From NCBI GenBank assembly GCA_945861085.1, contig OX244046.1, positions 1,984,001 through 2,048,000 on the forward strand: DNA of 64,000 nucleotides, written 5' to 3'. This document shows positions 61,321 through 64,000 of the stretch, piece by piece. The stretch comes from Clostridioides difficile_D. GTDB taxonomy: Bacteria > Bacillota > Clostridia > Peptostreptococcales > Peptostreptococcaceae. The notes under the pieces were generated by a model. It did not search any database, was not told the DNA's origin, and was given only the letters and a program-made list of their open reading frames with translations. Numbering within the stretch: position 1 is the first letter of the stretch; each line of letters starts with the position of its first letter. A program made the translations under genes and the position numbers.

Positions 61321-61898
61321 TTAAATTCTAAATAACGAAGAACAAATTAAAATTCTTATTGAGAGGATATTATCATGATGCTGAACACACACCATATTCA
61401 TATTAAAAGGAAAAATCCAGCAAAGCCCATAAAATAGAGCTATGCTGGCAACATGATGAGTTATAAGAAGATAATCAAAAATTTACTCTTTTTCTTAATA
61501 AAAACGGTTAAAAAATCGAGAATATCCTCATAAATACTGTATCTGTAAGCAGAATAGCTAAAAGAAAAGAGCGAAATTTACAACGAAATTACAACAAATG
61601 AAAGAGCCTTATGTAACGACTTATGCGAAGAAATACAACGATATGGAAGAATGGCACTTGAAATAAAGTGGCTTTTTCTATACTGTGAAACAGCATAGTA
61701 TTTCATTTCTGCCTGATTACCCTAAAACTTATTAGACTATGGTTTGTCAAGGGCTTGTTGCGTAACCAATGCTGAACAGCACCCTTTACAAATCATGGGC
61801 TGATAAGTAACTTTTCAAAGGCAGAAAAGAAATGACGATATTGAAGTATCATGATATAATGTGCGTAAAGATGAATATGAAGTTGTGGAGGGAAAATA
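61321..61898. other. Decayed, higher-GC sequence, probable mobile-element remnant
   Basis: In these 578 bases short open stretches in different frames (for example a 20-codon ORF from 61375, and MKEPYVTTYAKKYNDMEEW near 61600-61660) are interrupted by stops, and no complete gene is present. GC content is visibly above that of the preceding 60 kb. It marks the border between chromosome and the remnant that continues to the end of the window. Confidence 0.45.
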
Positions 61899-62279
61899 AT
61901 GGACTACAAAGTAGACGATAAAGAACTTAATGCGTCAATGTTTATTTCTTTTGTTAATCAGGTGTGGCAAGGCGATTATGATGTGGAGCAAACAAAGAGT
62001 GCATTATCTAAAACATTAAACATAACAGCCTATAATAATAAAAAGTTAGTAGGGTGTTTGCGTATTCTTTCCGATGGTTATTATTTTGGAACAATTACAG
62101 AATTACTTGTTCTTCCGCAATATCAAAAACAGGGTATTGGAAGTAAACTTCTTCAACTTGCAAAGAATAATACACCTACAATGTTGTACTTTGGTTCGCA
62201 ACCAGCAGTAGAGAAATTTTATGAAAAGAATGGTTGTCAAAAGAGTTTACAATCTTACATGATACAAAAGGAAAGGTAG
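61899..62279 (+). CDS. GNAT-family N-acetyltransferase
   Basis: The 126-residue protein has the acetyl-CoA-binding motif A, ITELLVLPQYQKQGIGSKLLQLA (near residues 67-89, Q-x-x-G-I-G core), preceded by the LVGCLRILSDG strand and followed by YFGSQPAVEKFYEKNGCQ. The substrate is unknown; small GNATs of this kind are frequent cargo of conjugative elements. GGAGGG precedes the ATG. Codon use is richer in GC than the upstream genes. Confidence 0.88.
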   Translation: MDYKVDDKELNASMFISFVNQVWQGDYDVEQTKSALSKTLNITAYNNKKLVGCLRILSDGYYFGTITELLVLPQYQKQGIGSKLLQLAKNNTPTMLYFGSQPAVEKFYEKNGCQKSLQSYMIQKER

Positions 62280-62440
62280 ATGTTAATTTCCGACTTTAAG
62301 AGTAAGCAAATTCCAGTTTGTATCGCAAATGCTAAACGTGATTTTGTTGTTTTTCTTAAATGTTAAAATGCGTTGCTTGAAGCAACAGGCAGTTCCGCCT
62401 ATAATAGCGGTAACAACTGAAAGAAAGGTGGTTAGCCCTA

Positions 62441-62950
62441 ATGTTAAGCGAAAACATTAAAGCAATTAGGAAGTCAAAAGGACTTTCGCAACAAGAACTT
62501 GCTATCAAACTGAATGTAGTGCGACAAACAATATCTAAATGGGAGCAAGGGTTGTCGGTTCCCGATTCTGATATGTTGATTTCTATATCGGAGATACTTG
62601 AAACACCCGTAAGCACTTTACTTGGAGAAACTATTGTTAACTCGGAAGTTGATGACTTAAAAGTGATTTCTGAAAAATTGGAGATTATAAACTTGCAACT
62701 TGTAAAAAGAAAAAACTTGAGAAGAAAAATGTTTCATTGGTTATTTATCTTATTGTGTGCAGTCACAGTAATAGTTTTTGTGGTCTTAGTGAGACTAAAT
62801 AGTCCTTACTTGGATTGGAATTATACCGACCCTGAAACCGCTGTTTTTGGAGTAGCTTTTCATGCATTTGAGTGGCTATTTGTCAGATTAGCACCGATTG
62901 TCCTTATAGGGGCAATTATTGGAAGCTTTTTGACACATAAGAAAGTATGA
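62441..62950 (+). CDS. XRE-type regulator with C-terminal membrane helices
   Basis: The 169-residue protein has an N-terminal Cro/CI helix-turn-helix (IRKSKGLSQQELAIKLNVVRQTISKWEQGLSVPDSD, about residues 8-43), a short linker and two hydrophobic helices (about 90-110 and 140-162). This combination of DNA-binding domain and membrane anchor is common in Firmicute mobile elements. GAAAGG lies before the ATG. The targets are unknown. Confidence 0.85.
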   Translation: MLSENIKAIRKSKGLSQQELAIKLNVVRQTISKWEQGLSVPDSDMLISISEILETPVSTLLGETIVNSEVDDLKVISEKLEIINLQLVKRKNLRRKMFHWLFILLCAVTVIVFVVLVRLNSPYLDWNYTDPETAVFGVAFHAFEWLFVRLAPIVLIGAIIGSFLTHKKV

Positions 62951-62989
62951 AGCCACTCTGCTTTTTATAATACAGCTCAAAATTTTAAA

Positions 62990-63130
62990 TTACAGTTTGT
63001 AGGTAAGCACAACTTTTCTCAAACCGACGGAGTGATTCGACGCCACGCCAGCCTGCTGGCGGAGGGGGGCACAGTTAGGTGAGCTTTAGCGAGCCGTATA
63101 AAGCCCCTGTTATCTAACAAGGGTGGCACA
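62990..63130. other. GC-rich dyad region, candidate transfer origin (oriT-like)
   Basis: GTAGGTAAGCACAAC is followed by GC-rich dyads including CGCCAGCCTGCTGGCG and CCCCTGTTATCTAACAAGGG, strikingly unlike the AT-rich chromosome. Such blocks precede relaxase genes in Gram-positive mobilizable and conjugative elements. No relaxase is visible before the window ends, so the assignment is tentative. The following bases to 63360 carry no supported gene. Confidence 0.35.
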
Positions 63131-63360
63131 AAAAACAAGAAACACTATACACTAACAGGCGAGAAATGCTGTACTTATAAAGCGAAAACGCATTTTATAT
63201 GCTGTGAAATAAAAAGTAGCTATTTCACACATGAAAAATTGAATAAGAAACAGGAAAGACAGTTGATTTCAATTAAGAAGTTGATTGTCTTTTTCTTTTA
63301 CAGAAATTTAAGCATAGGCAATTATCAGTACATGGTAGTTGTCTTTTTTTGATTGGAGGA

Positions 63361-63792
63361 ATGAAGAATGAACGAGCCTATTATGCAGTAGTGGATTTAT
63401 TGACTTATAGGGACGCTGAACGCACCGCTTTTTCTATCATCAATCATTATATCCGCTTTGTCGATAGATAGGACAGCAAGCCCAAAAGTCAATGGAAAAT
63501 CAATGAGGATTGGGCATGGTTCATAGGCGAAAACAGAGAGCCGATACGCTTAACCACAAAACCAGAGCCTTATACCTTACAAAAGGCTTTGCATTGGCTA
63601 CAAAGGCAGGTAGCACCAACGATAAAAATGGTGCAAGAATTGGATAAGGAAAATCACACAACGATACTGAAAGATATGATTGAACAGGTAGAATTGAAAG
63701 ATAAGCATAAACATTTATTACAGTTAGATAAATCAACCATAGAAGAACGCATTGATACCGCTGTTCCCAAAGAGAATGATGGTATTTTTTAA
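63361..63792 (+). pseudogene. Conjugative-element-type gene interrupted by an amber codon
   Basis: One continuous frame from ATG 63361 to TAA 63790 (143 sense codons apart from the stop) is broken only by TAG at 63469-63471, where the protein reads FVDR-*-DSKPKSQW. The rest, including WKINEDWAWFIGENREPIRL and LQLDKSTIEERIDTAVPKENDGIF, looks intact. I do not recognise the family with certainty; the composition and position suggest a gene of a conjugative element. GGAGGA lies immediately before the ATG, tighter than normal, so the original start may differ. Confidence 0.55.
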
Positions 63793-64000
63793 TTTCTTTG
63801 AAAAATCTGCAACAAAACGGCTACTTGCGTACAGATATAGTGAGTGAAAAAGGAATGATTTTCCTCTTTCAATGTTCTTTGAAAACTGAATAAAGCAGTC
63901 TGATACGTTAGGCAGACAGTGAGCCGTTGGAACTGATACGCCATGACCTTTTCCCTGTGAAGTGAGCGGAAACTATCAGCGTCCATGTAAAAGATTTGTC
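63793..64000. other. Element remnant at the window edge
   Basis: These last 208 bases contain no complete gene. The composition remains high in GC, so the remnant probably continues beyond the window. Confidence 0.3.

Noticed and set aside
1..64000. CRISPR arrays, tRNA or rRNA genes.
   Set aside because: No regularly spaced repeats of 24-37 bp and no tRNA cloverleaf or rRNA signature were found; the only tandem repeat is the two-copy 29-bp unit at 22522.

Overview
The window is AT-rich, low-GC Firmicute DNA, and I infer Clostridioides difficile or a very close relative. This rests on the gene families and gene order (a shikimate/aromatic supra-operon, metY-metA behind an S-box, FtsH behind a MarR gene, orphan KdpDE, clustered c-di-GMP enzymes, a CD27L-type endolysin), strong GGAGG ribosome sites and frequent TTG/GTG starts. 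No rRNA, tRNA or CRISPR array was seen.

Layout. 0-7 kb is an accessory-looking stretch: the end of an MBL-fold hydrolase, a flavodoxin-type reductase, small membrane proteins, an MFS transporter broken by one in-frame TGA, an orphan BlaI-type repressor, and an AgrC-like membrane domain without kinase next to a lone LytTR domain. 7-19 kb is housekeeping (histidine phosphatase, flavoprotein, cmk, plsC, ispH, a metal permease, ade, bcp, yaaA, a P-type ATPase). 19-30 kb holds a SAM riboswitch with metY-metA, a TetR gene, MarR-FtsH, KdpD-KdpE and a CorA-like transporter. 30-38.3 kb is the aromatic operon aroF-aroB-aroA-aroC-pheA-aroE-aroK-tyrA. It is preceded by an aromatic-residue-rich leader ORF and an intrinsic terminator, the layout of a ribosome-mediated attenuator. 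38.5-45 kb holds a c-di-GMP phosphodiesterase, a diguanylate cyclase and a YdcF-like protein.

46.3-54.5 kb is the most striking part. A substrate-binding lipoprotein gene is split by a 7138-bp element carrying a large serine recombinase, an AraC-type regulator, an ECF sigma factor with a membrane partner, and a two-gene ABC exporter. Removing the element between its 12-bp imperfect direct repeats restores an open frame of 349 codons, and the implied attP is a near-palindrome centred on the crossover. It therefore looks like a precise, potentially reversible gene-splitting element comparable in logic to skin elements.

54.9-61.3 kb holds a methyltransferase, a YbaK-type deacylase, a PBECR-type nuclease-like protein, an orphan structured RNA with its own promoter and terminator, YtxH/DUF948 proteins, an endolysin-like amidase with an internal start, dCMP deaminase and small proteins. 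From about 61.3 kb to the end the base composition rises and the DNA looks like a decayed piece of a conjugative or mobilizable element (GNAT, XRE regulator, an oriT-like GC-rich leader, an amber-interrupted gene). A MITE-like repeat of about 118 bp occurs twice in full (14.85 and 53.77 kb) and once as a half copy (44.98 kb), each time just after a gene, where its hairpin can act as a terminator.
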